Assembly: GCA_963662155.1 (NCBI GenBank) | Contig: OY759268.1 | Location: 10,152,435 to 10,216,434 of the forward strand | Reading direction: 5' to 3' | Length of the DNA: 64,000 bases | Origin: Lamellibrachia columna | Taxonomy: Eukaryota; Annelida; Polychaeta; Sabellida; Siboglinidae | Part shown: piece after piece, positions 11,714 through 25,969 of the stretch | Layout of the letters: the number at the start of each line of letters is the position of its first letter | Position numbering within the stretch: the first letter of the stretch is position 1 | Translations under genes and position numbers: made by a program | The notes under the pieces: model-generated | Told to the model about the DNA's origin: nothing | The model's database searches: none | What the model saw: the letters and a program-made list of their open reading frames with translations, nothing else

Positions 11714-12390
11714 TTAATTTATTGGAATAACGTGCTTAAGAATAAGACAGCAATATAATGTTGGAACATTAAAAAAATGCAATTGAGGATATGACATATG
11801 GTTGGTACATTTCTGCACATTGAATTGCATACACGTGAATACCAGTTTCCTGACAAGAACCATCATATTAGCGTTTTGGGATGTGGAGTTATTAACCACA
11901 TGTTCCAAAGCCTGGTAGTCAGTGTGAAATAGCATACGTTTAATGCGCAGTTGTGCCAGTTGTGGAAAGAGATCTGTTGAATTGTCCAATTTGAATGCCA
12001 TTCTAAAAACAACAATGTGAGCCGAAAACAGCCCCATAACCTGCCGAGCCAGCTACTTATGAAAATAAATAGAGGAATTCTGCTGTAATACATCGATCTT
12101 ACGTGACAATTGCGTTGAAAGCAGACAAGAAAGCATTGCCTTTGAAGAAAATCTGACATGTTGGAAGGGTTTTGTAAGCCCGATGGAACGATTTAATAAA
12201 CGCCTTCAGAAACATCTTCTAGACATGACGACAGAACATGCGAAATTAGGAAGACCCATACATTTGCTGTAATTGCTGCAGTGTCACGTTCGTCTTTGTA
12301 AGTACATCATCAATCAGTGCCTGACATTTAATTAGTTTATACAGAGGCAGGCGAACATAAAAAGAGTATCGAGTTCAATGTCACGTCAGA
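11714..12390 (-). mobile_element. DIRS-like retrotransposon fragment (RT end and RNase H)
   Basis: Minus-strand frames spell, in order, LPLYKLIKCQ, KTNVTLQQLQ, RRLLNRSIGLTKPF and LFHTDYQALEHVVNN with LVRKLVFTCMQFN. This order, a 'lines up the query library' segment followed by an RNase H domain with the TSKxxxIMxLVRxLV pattern, is typical of tyrosine-recombinase (DIRS/Ngaro) retrotransposons. Several frameshifts and stops are present. No tyrosine recombinase or split direct repeats were found, so it is a relic. Confidence 0.7.
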
Positions 12391-12952
12391 GTAGTAGAAA
12401 GCTGGAAAGTCTTTCCTTTGTACACAGGTGTTCCTATTAGGCCACATAAAGATAGGATATAACGTATCTTTGACCCAAAAGCTTCTTCGGATAGCGATAT
12501 TATCATAAATTAATTAAGCATATGTAGAATGTGTGGTACATTCAGCTGTCGACGTGCAACCAGTTGAACTGCTGAACTGAAAGGTTAAAATACAAATACA
12601 GCTAGATTTAAAGCCCATCGACAGACTGGTGTCTACATAATAGAGCCCAATAATTGACAAATATCTGCTGAGATGAGAACAAAGTGGATTCCCAATAATG
12701 CTGGACAAATTAAGCCATGTGAATTGTTTTAATAACATAACAAATGCGTGTGCAAAGGGCAAAAGAAGTATGATGACTGTAGAACACCAACGAATTTTAA
12801 AATGACGTCATCAACGCTAAACAACTTGGATGACAAATGCTGTGTTGTAACAATGCTTGTAAGTACCAAGTTTTGAGCAATTGTACAAGTAATTCCCGAA
12901 ATGTGGTACCAATTGTAATGGTAAAATAAAATGCCGGCCATATCACAAAATA

Positions 12953-13072
12953 TAGTAGTAAGAGCAAAATGCCATAGACATAGCACAACATGTAATAGTA
13001 TGAACAAAATGTTATAGAAATAGCACAAAATGTAGCTGTAAGAACACAATGCTGTAGAAATAGTACAACATG
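12953..13072. repeat. 40-bp minisatellite, three diverged copies
   Basis: Three consecutive 40-bp units share the pattern TAAGAACAAAATG...ATAGAAATAGCACAACATG, with a few differences each. Long minus-strand open frames in the area run through it in more than one frame, as expected of a repeat without stops and not of a gene. Confidence 0.8.
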
Positions 13073-13074
13073 TG

Positions 13075-14330
13075 ACTTGGTAAAAACAAATAATGCTAAC
13101 GTCATAACAAAACAAATAATTGTAAACCCAAGCCGCATGGCAAACCCAATGCAACAGTCAACTAAGTGCCGTTAAGCCTACACTTGTATCCAGGATGTGT
13201 AAAAAGGGCACATCCCGCTAGAGGGCAAATAGTTACAGAAATGTAACATATATTATGTTAATACTTATAGTAATCAATATATGGATCCATCATCAGTTAA
13301 ATGAAAAACCACCAACATTGGATTATAATGGAAATAATTGTGTAGGTCAATGGAAATCCAAACACATATGTTTCTGTAGTGTCGATTAACTAGGGACATC
13401 ATTCGTACAAACGGTTAAGTCCGTGTACAAGTGCGTCGCGAGTTAGTAGTATAGTATTTGACATACACCGTGTGTTTGTGATTTACTCCATCATCATGCA
13501 TAACATCTTGTTGACAGAATTTGACCCCTTTGCGTGACCACCAGGTAATGTGGGTATCACCCTGGGAGTATCGCTTCAACTCTGCATTCGTTGCTTTAAT
13601 TTGTTGTTGATATGACTTAACATACCTGCATTTAAATCGAAAAAGGAGTTCACACACATATAGTCGACAGCAGGAAGATTGTGTAAATATGTCACTCACT
13701 AGAGCAATGATTTATCCAGCCACATGTACACCATTGCATGTCTCACTTGATATATAATTTTCGCCTATGCGACATGATCTGAGGATTATCCCGAATAATG
13801 TATTGCGACATATGTCGAATCGATTGAATACGATCTCCAAGCTTAGACACAAATATAACATTCCAATAAAAGCAGCTATAGACCAAATGAACTGCCACGT
13901 CAACTATCACCCGTCGATTCCAAACGGGCAACGATACGATGCCCAACGATAACTGCTTATATCATATTATAAAGAAACCATCAATAAGGGTAGTAAGTAT
14001 TGCTCAATCACCACAATTATATCGATGACATATATCTGATACTTCATAGCAGAGCAATGCATTTAATTCGTAACACTCATTTGCTACAAATGAACTAATG
14101 GGAGCGAAGGGAGATGTTGTTTTTAAGACAACAGTTGCCCTCCTGTAGCTGATTGTCGAGGCCGTTCGCCGGACAAGAGATCGTCACATTTTTTAATGGT
14201 TGTTTAGTCTTAATTACATTGGCGTTGATCATAAAACGTGGGTAAACTGCAAAAGTAAATCAGACACTGATTACTATACTGCGAAAAAAAAATGTCCCTC
14301 ATAATTCCTTCAAACCACTCAAACTCTTCG
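13075..14330. other. Intergenic, nothing recognised
   Basis: Short frames only. A 94-codon minus-strand frame at 13415-13699 has no recognisable domain. Confidence 0.45.
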
Positions 14331-14332
14331 CC

Positions 14333-14426
14333 TATAAATACAGCAGCATCGAGGCGTTATCAGATCAGAAGCGAAAACATGAGCCGTCGTCGTCGCAAAA
14401 GTTACGCATCTTTGGTCTTTGCCTAG
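14333..14426 (+). promoter_or_regulatory. TATA box followed by histone H2B-like start
   Basis: A strong TATAAATA box (14333-14340) lies 46 bp before an ATG (14379) encoding MSRRRRKSYASLVFA and a stop at 14424. RRRRKSYAS resembles the RRRRKESYA segment near the start of the H2B fold, but nothing after it matches. It may be a truncated histone copy with its promoter, or coincidence. Confidence 0.25.
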
Positions 14427-14429
14427 ATG

Positions 14430-15335
14430 TCATTCTGCCGCTGGAACAAACAAATTGATCGCAGCCGTTAAAATCTACATAAATACGCAACATATATCCA
14501 ACATAAACTCTTGATGATCAACTAAAATACATAGCAAATACTTTTGAAAAAGCTAGAGAAACCTCAGCAAAAAACACCTTTTTGTTTCGCGAAAAACAAC
14601 AAGCATTAAATGACCACAAGACGAATATAGCGAATGATAAACATTGACCGCTATTGGACATATACTGTCACGCGGGATTTCCGCTTACCGATGTTAGTTA
14701 TCTAACATCCGCTAGGAGTCGCATTAGTTGTCTACGAATACGATAGGCGTCAACTCTACAACGTCAATAGGTAATTATATTTAATAAACAAAATATTAAT
14801 ACAACGCCATCAACCCGTCTATGAGGCTTCGTAAACGGTGTTAAGAATGATTGAGTATTAACCAATGGACGTCGTGCCGCGCCTCGCACCTGATCACCTC
14901 TCACTTCCGCGACCGACAGCTCCGTCGCTTCAATATGCAAGGTGTTCAGAACAAGTGTCCCTGTAAATGTCTAGTAATTTTTTCATTATCCTAATAATCA
15001 GGAGGCTAGCTCTTTTTATCAGTTTGTAAGGTTATTTTGCATTTGTTGTACGGTTGTTCACTCTGGTTTACAATTATGCAGGCATTTGACATGTAATTGA
15101 CAAGGAGTCTGGAAAACGTTTGAAATTAAACATGTAGTCAACACTTTTTAATTTATATTAGTTTAATCTTAATAAACATGAGGTAATCTACTTCATCAAT
15201 ATCTTCAATAATTATGTATATTCAGATTCGTGGTACTTTTGTACTTAAACAAAATATGTTTAATCTGTAATACTCTTGTCGTAATATATTTAATATAAAT
15301 TAATGGAACAAACTATTTATTATCTATGTAGCAGA
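14430..15335. other. Intergenic, nothing recognised
   Basis: No gene or repeat with a clear partner was identified. A GC-richer patch with a CCAAT motif lies around 14850-14940. Confidence 0.45.
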
Positions 15336-15337
15336 AT

Positions 15338-15410
15338 GGCGGGTTACACATGTATGAACAATTGTTAGACGTTCGATGAACCATTGACTTCCTTGTTCAT
15401 CAATCAATTT
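15338..15410 (+). mobile_element. Solo 3' end of the CR1/Jockey-like LINE
   Basis: GAACAATTGTTAGAC followed by CATTGACTTCCTTGTTCATC matches the 3'UTR that follows the stop codon of the minus-strand LINE at 23344. No LINE coding sequence precedes it here. Confidence 0.6.
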
Positions 15411-15457
15411 AGTATCTTTATTGCGGACTCAAAAGTACGTGTTTATATTGAAGGCAC

Positions 15458-15559
<102 letters not shown>

Positions 15560-15663
15560 TTCAAGTACACTTTATTGTACAGCCTTATTTTGACACGTAT
15601 ACTCCCGTCATTCAGTGAACTGATCGTTCCATACACGTTATGAATTCGTCCGTTGTCCAAGTA

Positions 15664-15770
15664 TTGTGCAAGCGGACAGTTTGACCCGCGTCTTGCGGTA
15701 GAACTATCGCACTTCTTCCAGGTACATGGCGCTGGCGACAGCATAGGTGGACATATTGTTATTACACAAG
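15664..15770 (-). pseudogene. GPCR C-terminal tail fragment
   Basis: The minus-strand sequence corresponds to the end of TM7 and helix 8 of the GPCR family (SAIFRKDVRQFYRQ region): GCGGTAGAACTATCGCAC and GGCGCTGGCGAC are near-identical to the 3' ends of the intact genes. Everything upstream of TM7 is absent. The surrounding 15570-15980 also matches 43730-44110 and part of 33820-33955, so the tail was duplicated with its flank. Confidence 0.75.
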
Positions 15771-15989
15771 TTGTCAGGTAATCAATACACTATTCGCTTC
15801 AATTAGTATTATTAACAGTTAAAGCACGGACAGGGTACACGTATCGCGACGTTTACACAAAGAATCAGTAGATTTCTTAGAACATAGTGTAATTCATCAC
15901 GCCAACAATCCACAATTAATCAGTAGAAATATGCTGTGTCCGCGAATCCGGTCTCATCATCACGCATTTCCTCTAACATTAATTTCCAT

Positions 15990-16395
15990 TATAAAAGTGT
16001 TGTTGTATCAGGTGTTTTCTTGCGTGTAGCAATAGCTAGATGCGATGTGATGGTTTGCACCACAGTAATTTTATAGTTTCCTGAGGTAGGATTTAATATT
16101 GACCGTAATGATGGTGATAACGATATTTGTGATATTTATGTTGATGAGGATGGGGAAAGAATGTAGGAAATTAATTGTTTTCACAGAAGGAAGAATTACT
16201 GAATGCAACCAGAAAATGGTTGAATAAGCTTGATATTCGATTGATACTGCACACCATATCGTTCTAGCTTTCTTGTTATCTTAGAATGCAAAGTACTTTT
16301 GAACTGTACCAGCAACCTTTAACATTTTCATGAACGGACAAACACTTGAGGAAGTAGAATTTCAAATAATTTTGGTTCACCTTAAGTAGTGAATA
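15990..16395. other. Intergenic, nothing recognised
   Basis: No coding sequence or repeat identified. Confidence 0.45.
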
Positions 16396-16398
16396 TGT

Positions 16399-16810
16399 GT
16401 GATATCTCTAGACAACAAAAACATATGGCTTAGCAGAGACGCCCGCTTCAAAACGAAGCTTAGACTCTACAGAGCACTTGCTATGTCCATCCTTCTCTAC
16501 GGATGCGAGAGCCCGACTCTGACAGGAAAGACAGAGAGACGCGTACACACATTTGGAAATAAATGCTTAAGGAGATTCCTCCGCATTTCTCACATTGAAC
16601 ACAACACGAACGAATATGTTAGACCACAATAAAACATAATTGCTGGAAAGCAGGAGCCATTGGTGGCAACAGCAAAACAACGCAAACTCTCCTGTTTCAG
16701 CCACATCAATCGACACAACACCATTGTAACAAATATCATGCAAGGCACCCTGGAGGGTAAGAGTCGACGGGGCCGCCAGACAAAAAACTGGCTGCTTTCC
16801 ATTATTTAAT
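16399..16810 (+). mobile_element. LINE fragment, C-terminal region of the RT protein
   Basis: The frame encodes FKTKLRLYRALAMSILLYGCE, LTGKTERRVHTFGNKCLRRFLRIS, then after a stop CFSHINRHNTIV and QGTLEGKSRRGRQTKNWL. This is the region after the RT domain common in endonuclease-RT non-LTR elements. RT and endonuclease are missing, and a stop near 16630 breaks it. Confidence 0.8.
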
Positions 16811-16894
16811 TTGAAACTCTTCAGTGATAGGCACCAACAGGCACAATATGGCAACTATTGGATCATGCATTTGTGAGAAAATTAGAAATTTGGA

Positions 16895-17055
16895 TTATGG
16901 CGTACGGGTCCAATATAGACGACCATTCTTCTACAATGGACCACCTTTTACTTTATATTGTACTGGGTCGTCAATTCAATGAATCTCTTCGTTGGATATA
17001 TTGTTTTCTTCGCTGTTTGGTATAGGAAATGGGGACGTAGGGAATAACGACCAAA
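16895..17055 (-). repeat. Third, inverted, partial copy of the 8410/30148 duplication
   Basis: The reverse complement of AATGGGGACGTAGGGAATA and the AATTCAATGAATC block matches 8920-9010 and 30350-30500. Only about 150 bp is retained. Confidence 0.6.
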
Positions 17056-17059
17056 ATGT

Positions 17060-17640
17060 CACGAGTATCTGTGCCTGGAAGCATTTATACATTGTATGAT
17101 GATCTGACATTTTCATAAATGCGTAAACAATGGATGTATTAATAAAATTGCTAATAGTAAAAACAAGTTTTACCTACAAAAAGTGTAAAGAATTTTATTC
17201 AATGAACGTATCAGTGTTAACCATCGCAGGTCGCAATGAAAGTGGTCCAATATACCGGAAATTGGTCCTGTGTAGCGGATCACACAGTGATAAACCCGAA
17301 ATAGATATCACCAAAGCTAGTGAAACTTTGCTCTTCAAACCTTCTATATTCAGTATATAAATATGCATTTCACCGCCTATGTGCCTCGGTTAGCTGAAGC
17401 GTTAACACTGCTGCCCCACATCACTTTGTTTACACACACAAATGTTACATCAGAAGTTGAGAAAACTAATATTTGCTCACCTTTTTGAAGATATTGCGGA
17501 GTCTGCCATTTTTCTCGATGCACATTTTATTTCAAAGTCAGTCGGGAGATGGAGCCACTTTACCTTATGTACCGTAGTGAGGGATATATATGGCTACGAT
17601 CCAATATAGCTGATGGTCCAACATACGCGCCCTTCCCCAA
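17060..17640. other. Intergenic, nothing recognised
   Basis: A 76-codon open frame at 17130-17360 has no recognisable domain. No repeat partner found. Confidence 0.4.
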
Positions 17641-17643
17641 TGC

Positions 17644-19195
<1,552 letters not shown>

Positions 19196-19245
19196 GCAAG
19201 TGGACAAGGAAGCCACTATCGAAAATCCAATGATGTTTAATCTGT
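19196..19245 (-). mobile_element. Inverted LINE 3'UTR stub
   Basis: GGCAAGTGGACAAGGAAGCC with the following ATCCAATGATGTT is the reverse complement of the LINE 3'UTR. It sits directly after a plus-strand LINE copy, giving a tail-to-tail arrangement. Confidence 0.6.
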
Positions 19246-19249
19246 ATGG

Positions 19250-19526
19250 TCTGAAGATTATTGTATTCTGTGTAAATTTTGCTTTAAAACTCGTCTTTTT
19301 ACGAATGATATTAATGTTCACTCTCTCAACTATTAGCACGATGAAAGTGGCCTATTCACAACGAACCTATAATTATCAAGCTTACAACTCCGAAGCAGTT
19401 TCAGTTTGGCACACCAAAACACCTGGGGTCTAATATTTGGACATATATCATTGCACATTAATGTACAATGTAAATAAGGGTATGCGCACACATTACACAT
19501 GACTAAGCACCGATATTATGCATAAA

Positions 19527-19584
<58 letters not shown>

Positions 19585-20639
19585 TTGTAACTAGTCTGGA
19601 CCATCATCATTCACCTATATAATAATTATTTGCACTAATACACTTTTTGTGGTGTTTTTTAAGAAAGCGAAACACTATTGAACGCACTGAAAACTGAACC
19701 AAGATGTGCCAGTTGGTAAAATGCACCTGGTGGACGTGTCTATGTTCAGAACTCTTTGAATATTATTATGCGTTAATTTTGTTTGGAAGCATTATTCACA
19801 CTCACTTATCACTAAATATGTTTCTGAATCAAAACACATATTAAACTATTGTTCGTCTTATGAGCGCTGTCAAATTCACCATCTCAGCTATTAGCACAAT
19901 AAACGTGGCCTATTCACTGTAAACATTACAATGTGTAATATTCAGTTTTAGTTTGTCACACTGACGTATTTGAGAACTGTTTGAATTAAGAGTAAAACAG
20001 TAATTATCAAATTACCAACTGGATTTCTGCTTCAATCAACTACGTAACATCCTCTTGGAAGCATACTTATTGCTTTTGCGAAAACTTGGGGGACAAATCC
20101 ATAGACAGGTGGGAAGCACCGGTGTAACCATTTTCATTCGTAGGCGTTCGTTTGACGTAGATCACATAACAATAGTAGAAAAACACATCGCGTTGCTAAC
20201 AATTGTACATACTGTTGTTCTGAGTTACGTAATATGTACGTACGTCAAACGTCCGGAAAAGTTCTTTCATGATGTCGCCATCCCCGAGTAATCTGGTGAT
20301 TTTTTTATTTACGAACCAACACTATGGACTGACAATCAACTTGGGGACGCCTAAAATAATATTGTGGGGTGTGGTCTAGTTTGCCCCTAGCGGCTGCATC
20401 TGTCAGTGGATTTTGAAGTGGATTACTACAAGTTTTAAGTATTTTACAGAGTTCTCTCTTTACAGACAGTTTCATGAGTGTGCCAAGATCATATCGGACT
20501 GCTTGTATCGGCAAGTGTGTTGTCGTTGTTACTGTATTCCGGTGTGTACCTGTTGTTGTGACTATATTCCGGTGTGTACCTGTTTTATCACCATGCTAAT
20601 GCGGTCTGCCATGACCACAGCGGCTAGAACAATGTATGC
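19250..20639. other. Intergenic with one (TA)n tract at 19535-19582
   Basis: An (A)12(TA)n tract lies at 19528-19582. The stretch 20110-20215 matches, inverted, the repeated block at 50055-50130 and 52720-52790 (shared GATCTACGTCAAACG). A 31-bp doublet with CCGGTGTGTACCTG lies at about 20525-20583. No gene recognised. Confidence 0.5.
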
Positions 20640-22925
20640 CATGACCACCCTCACTACTGAACTACTCACTTCTGAACGACTGCATTGTCTGCAACCCAGC
20701 AGATCATTTCGTTTGGACAATGTAGTCTGGAGAACTGCCTGCAACGCTGGTGTGGCATTGCACCAGCCCACACTTGGGGGTGTCGTGGAGGAACACCCTT
20801 GCGCCGTCCTATTCATACCATTGTGTCAACAAGACCGACACCTTCTGTCAAGCCGCCTTGCGTCAATGGTGCCAATCTCGTCCACGTAATTATCAAAAAC
20901 TGTGAGGTGAATCCAATTAACATTTGGCTTTGATTAATGCACGATCAATACGAAATAAAGCTACAATTATAAATGAGCACATCGCTGAACACAAATGGGA
21001 TGTGCTTGCCATCACAGATACATGGCTAAGTAAGAATGGTGATGATGCGACATTCGCCGAGGTAACTCCGCTAGGACATATTTTCTAACATGTTGCTCGT
21101 GCATCTGGTCATGGCGGTGGAGTTGCAATTGTGCATCGCAACACATACAAGACAAAGTTGCAACCGAAGTTGTGTTTTACGACCATGGACCTACTCCGTC
21201 TTCAGATCATTAACCCGCACGGTGCGAAATACAACGTATGGGTTGTCTACCACCCCCTATGTCCAGCAAGTCATCCGGATTAATATCGGAATTTTATGTC
21301 GGCTAGAACACTTATTCACTGAAGCAGCCATATATGTTGTGACCATCATCATTGCAGGGGATTTCAATATACATTTCGACAACGAAACTAAATCAGAACC
21401 ACTTCGCAATCTATTAGAATCGTTCAACCTGTCACAACATATACTTTCGCCAACGCACCATAGTGGTCATATTCTAGATCTGGTGGTTAGTAGTAGTGAT
21501 AACAATTTAAAATCCTCCGTTACAGTTATTCCAAACTCTGTGTCAGATCATCATCGAATTGAAATTGCAGTCAGTATCTTGTCAAGACCTTTTGCGGTGG
21601 GGATGACTGCAAAACGGAATTTCCGGAACACCGACAACGTTGCAATCTGAAATAGAGTTTGTTTGTGTAGATATGACAACCAAGCCTGGTACGATGCGGA
21701 TATAACAGACGCCCGCGAAAGGAGACGCAAACTAGAAAATCTGTGGAGGAGGACCAAGCTAGAGGTTTAGTTGTCAGTTGCATGTTAATTCATGTGATGA
21801 GTGTTCTGCCTTGATAATGGAAAGAAAAATGGGATATTTTCAAGAACGTTTGGAATACTCTGACAACAAAAGTATGTTTCGTATTCTGCGATCGCTGAAT
21901 GATAACATAGACTCTATTGTTCCTATCGTCACATGCATTACAAACGTGAATGCAGTTATGCCTGGGCTGCTTAAGCAGGCAATTGTTCGGCCATTGCTAA
22001 AGAAACCATCACTCGATCAGGACACACTGATCAACTACCGTCCAGTTGGCAATCTAAATCATGTATCCAAAGTCATCGAGAAAGTTATTGCCCGAAGGAT
22101 CATCTGTCATATTTCCGATCAGCGAATGCAGGATTGTTTCCAATCAGCATACCGGAAAAAAATCATTCAACTGAAACCGCATTGTTATGTGTTACAAATG
22201 CCATGAAAGTCGCGATGGATAACAGACAAGGTACAGCACTTGTGCTCATCGACTTTAGTGCCGCCTTTGATACCATCAACCACAAGATAATGATTCAGGG
22301 GCTACGCTTGCGTTATGGCATTGTGGACAAGGCGCTTGGCTGGTTGCAATCTTATTTGCAGAATCGGACTCAGCGAGTAGTCATTCGGGATGCGTCATCG
22401 AACACAACATGTTTGATATCGGGTGTCCCGCAGGGTTCGGTGCTTGGACTATTGCTATTCTCGCTGTACGTCCAACCCATCGGCGATATAATCAGAGCGT
22501 ATGGACTTTCATTTCATCATTACGCGGATGATCTGCAATTGTACTGTCACTTTGCCCTAACCTCGCCACGCCTCTTTTGTGCATTCTTCACTGGCTCCAT
22601 GTAGCGTGCAGAATCGAGTTTAAGCTCTTAGTGTTTACATATAGAGCTGTGCATGGTGATGCGCCGAAATACCTATGTGATCTCGTATGCCCGTATACAC
22701 CAACAAGAGTCTTGCGCTGTGCTAACAATAACATGTTAACTGTTCAGCGGAATCATGTCAAAGCTGGAGACTGTTCTTTTACAGTCGCTGCGACGACTCT
22801 GTGGAACACTCTGCCAATTTACATTAAAATGTCAGACACCTTCTCCACTTTCAAGGCACGCCTAAAACTCACTTTTATAAACTCTCTTTCTAATTTCTAC
22901 ATTATAGTTCCTGCATTGATATAGT
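20640..22925 (+). mobile_element. L2/CR1-type LINE with endonuclease and RT, broken
   Basis: Order of recognisable parts: an RGCRGG-type 5' segment (about 20780), endonuclease pieces LINARSIRNKA, DVLAITDTWLS, GHGGGVAIVHR (20930-21130) and GDFNIHF (21358), then RT with [36 protein letters not shown] and HHYADDLQL (21990-22550), and the 3' domain LHWLHVACRIEFKLLVFTYRAVHG to LWNTLP (22577-22900). Frameshifts and stops separate the parts and a stretch between YADD and the 3' domain is deleted. The element is inactive, but its RT motifs are well preserved. Confidence 0.9.
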
Positions 22926-22993
22926 TATATTATAATTATCAACTTATTTACATGTTTATTTGTTATAGTGTAACTACTTATACATTAGTTAAG

Positions 22994-23168
<175 letters not shown>

Positions 23169-23169
23169 A

Positions 23170-24720
23170 AATGATGATTGGATGGCATCAGTTAAAACGA
23201 ATGATATGGCCGACTATATGGATGTCTAAAGGTGTTCTAGAAGAATTTAACAAGATTTAACAAGATTTACCATCCAAGCCAAAGGCCCAGATGGCAAGTG
23301 GACAAAGAAGCCGTTGGCTTATCGAGAGTCCAACAATGTTCATCTACTTATAACCCGCCCTCCTTATATATGAATCAACCTTGTTTTTAAACATATTCAC
23401 GCTGCTAGCAGTTACACAATCTGTAGACAATTTGTTCCATTCATTTATTGTCCTCTGTGAGAACCAGTGCTTCCTGATGTCCAATCTACATTGATCCTTT
23501 ACTAATTTTACCTCATGTCCTCTAGTTCTGCTATCCTTCTTGAGTGAGAAAAACATATTGCTATCAATATTTTCATGCCCATTCAATATCTTAAAAAACT
23601 TCAATCTGATCTCCTCTTAACCTCCTTGTCTCTAGAGTTGTTAAACCACATTCTTGCAGGCGTTCTTCATAACTAAGGTCTCTCAGTTCTGGAATAATTT
23701 TAGTTGCTCTCCTTTGTATGCGTTCAAGCGTATCTATATCCTTCTTACGATATGGTCTCCATGCTTGTATACAGTATTCTAAATGAGGTCTAACTATTGC
23801 TTTATAAAGATGTATAATTAACTTTTTTCCCTTGTATGTTATGTTTCTTCTAATCAATCCAATAATTTGATTACCCTTTGAAGCTGCAATACCACACTGC
23901 TCTGAAACTTTCATATCAGCGCTAATTGTAACTCCTAAGTCCTTTTCTTTTACAGTAGTACCCAGAACAGTATCTCCCATTTTATAGTTTACATTCAAGT
24001 TCCCATGTCCTGTATGTAGGCATTTACATTTCCCTTTCTAAACAGTTTTGTGTCATCCGCAAATTTCAGTACGTTACTTTTTATACTGCCGTCCAAATCA
24101 TTGATATATATTAAGAATAATATAGGTCCTAATACTGATCCTTGAGGTACCCCACTCAAAACCGATTTCCAATTTGAAACTTCTCCATCTACTACAACTC
24201 GTTGTCTTCTGTCAGTCAGCCATTGTTATATCCAGTCAGTTATGCTATCCCCGATACCATGGGCTTTTAATTTAAGTAGTAATCTTCGATGTGGCACTTT
24301 GTCAAAAGCTTTCTGAAAATCTAAGTAGATAATATCTACTGGCGATCCCACATCTATCCACTTAGTGATTTCTTCCAAAAAAACATAACATATTTGTTAA
24401 GCATGACCTCGCTTTAAGGAATCCATGTTGAAATGAATTTAATAATTTATGCTTAACGAGAAAGTCCACCATATGGTATTTAATTAACCTTTCTAATAAT
24501 TTACAAATCACTGACGTTAAACTCACTGGTCTGTAATTATCTGACTTATTTCTCGAACCCTTTTTAAATAATGGTATGATGTTTGCTTCTTTCCATTCAA
24601 ACTAAACAACTCCCTCTTTTAATGACAAGTTGAATACTCTTGCAAGTGGTATACTGATTTGTTCTACTGTTTCCATTAGTAATTAGACGGAATTCAGGCA
24701 GTCGTATAATTTTTGTTATG
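23170..24720 (-). mobile_element. CR1/Jockey-like LINE, RT half (best copy)
   Basis: Read on the minus strand, the RT starts near 24700 with SLKEGVV, WKEANIIPLFKKGS, NYRPVSLTSVICKLLE, then [14 protein letters not shown] and [15 protein letters not shown] codons (about 24170-24040). The open frames 23591-23998 and 23344-23604 encode the conserved C-terminal domain with [28 protein letters not shown] and CRLDIRKHWFSQRTINEWN. The 3'UTR runs to about 23170. The endonuclease is missing, and frameshifts occur between the parts. Confidence 0.9.
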
Positions 24721-24732
24721 GAATATATTAAT

Positions 24733-25606
24733 CAGACCTGGTGCCGAAGTACTCGGTACTCGTGTACTCTAGTACATATTTTAAATGCTCGTACTCGTAC
24801 CCGTGTTCAATGTACTCAACTTTTACGAGTACATTACGAATACATCTGATTACTTTCTCAATATAATATTGCGATAATATAAACATTATTATTTTATTAA
24901 ATCATTAACAACTACAACAATAATAAAAAAATACGTTAGCAAATTGTATTACCTGTGTATCAATAAAATACAAATAATTTTTTTCTTGCATCCATCTCAG
25001 CTGAGTTATATATGGGTTATTCATCAGTCAGCCACAAAATGCCTTCGTTGCGTTCACAAGTGACTGTGCTAAGTACTGCTAGCTAAGTCTTCTGAAGAAG
25101 AAGTTTGGTGACTCACGTCAGACAGAATGCAACAGTATTGTATGATGCCAATTAGTAGTGTGGTTAAAGTACAAAGGGGATATTGAGCCCTGGACATTGG
25201 CAGGTGCTAATCCACCCTCTCAGCAAACATTTGTTGTGGACTGGACTTATGGTCACTGCCAGCCACAACATGCCTAACAGTGTTCACTCATTCATATATC
25301 ATATATATTTAATGGTTATATTTCTTTTTTCTTTTTTCTTGTTATGTTGTGCTTTTAAATGTATTTTGAATTTTGTTTCAATTTAAATACATTTTAGCCA
25401 TCCATACCCTGTGCATTTGCATTTGAATGCGAATCGCACCTTTGAATGGAATGCAACCCCGAGTTTGGTCCAAAACATAAAGAGGTGTTTTACAGTTTTT
25501 CTCATAAAAAGTATGATAAACTCGTGGAAATGTACTCGTACTCAGCTTTGAGCGTTGTACTAATACTAGTACTTTACTCATGAAAATGTACTCGGTACCA
25601 GGTCTG
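24733..25606. mobile_element. hAT-like non-autonomous DNA transposon
   Basis: The left end CAGACCTGGTGCCGA and the right end, on the opposite strand, CAGACCTGGTACCGA form terminal inverted repeats of about 15 bp with one mismatch. They are flanked by ATATTAAT (24725-24732) and GTATTAAT (25607-25614), an 8-bp target duplication with one difference, the size made by hAT transposases. Both ends carry repeated ACTCGTAC/GTACTC subterminal motifs. No transposase domain was recognised in the 874 bp. Confidence 0.75.
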
Positions 25607-25623
25607 GTATTAATATATGCAAT

Positions 25624-25965
25624 ATGACCAATGATTCAAGCATGACGCCGCAACATATTTTAAACGACAGCTTGTCGTTGACGACGAACAATACAACACA
25701 CCGAAGGGATTCGACTAGCATTGCCATCATTCTTCTAAATGCGCTAGAGTTGCCGGGCAATTTGCTTGTTTTTGCGGTTTATGTCCGAAAGATGACAACG
25801 TCGATAAGAGTGTACATGTTTGCACTGGCCGTCGCCGATTCATTGGTCTGTGTTTGCGCTGTTCTTGTCTTGTCCCGTATTATTACTTATTTATGTGTTT
25901 CTTATGGTGTTTGTATCGATCGTTCGTCTTTTGGCTGTTAAACGCCCACACGCGGTCTGAATGAA
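25624..25965 (+). pseudogene. Truncated rhodopsin-like GPCR
   Basis: The frame from 25624 encodes TNDSSMTPQHIL, LELPGNLLVFAVYVRKMTT, RVYMFALAVADSLVCVC (N-terminus, TM1, TM2). A deletion then removes most of TM3, and a shifted frame gives FVSIVRLLAVKRPHAV before a stop near 25962. The true start codon region appears to have been lost at the hAT insertion. The sequence after 25965 joins a block also found at 3955. Non-functional. Confidence 0.85.
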
Positions 25966-25969
25966 GAGG

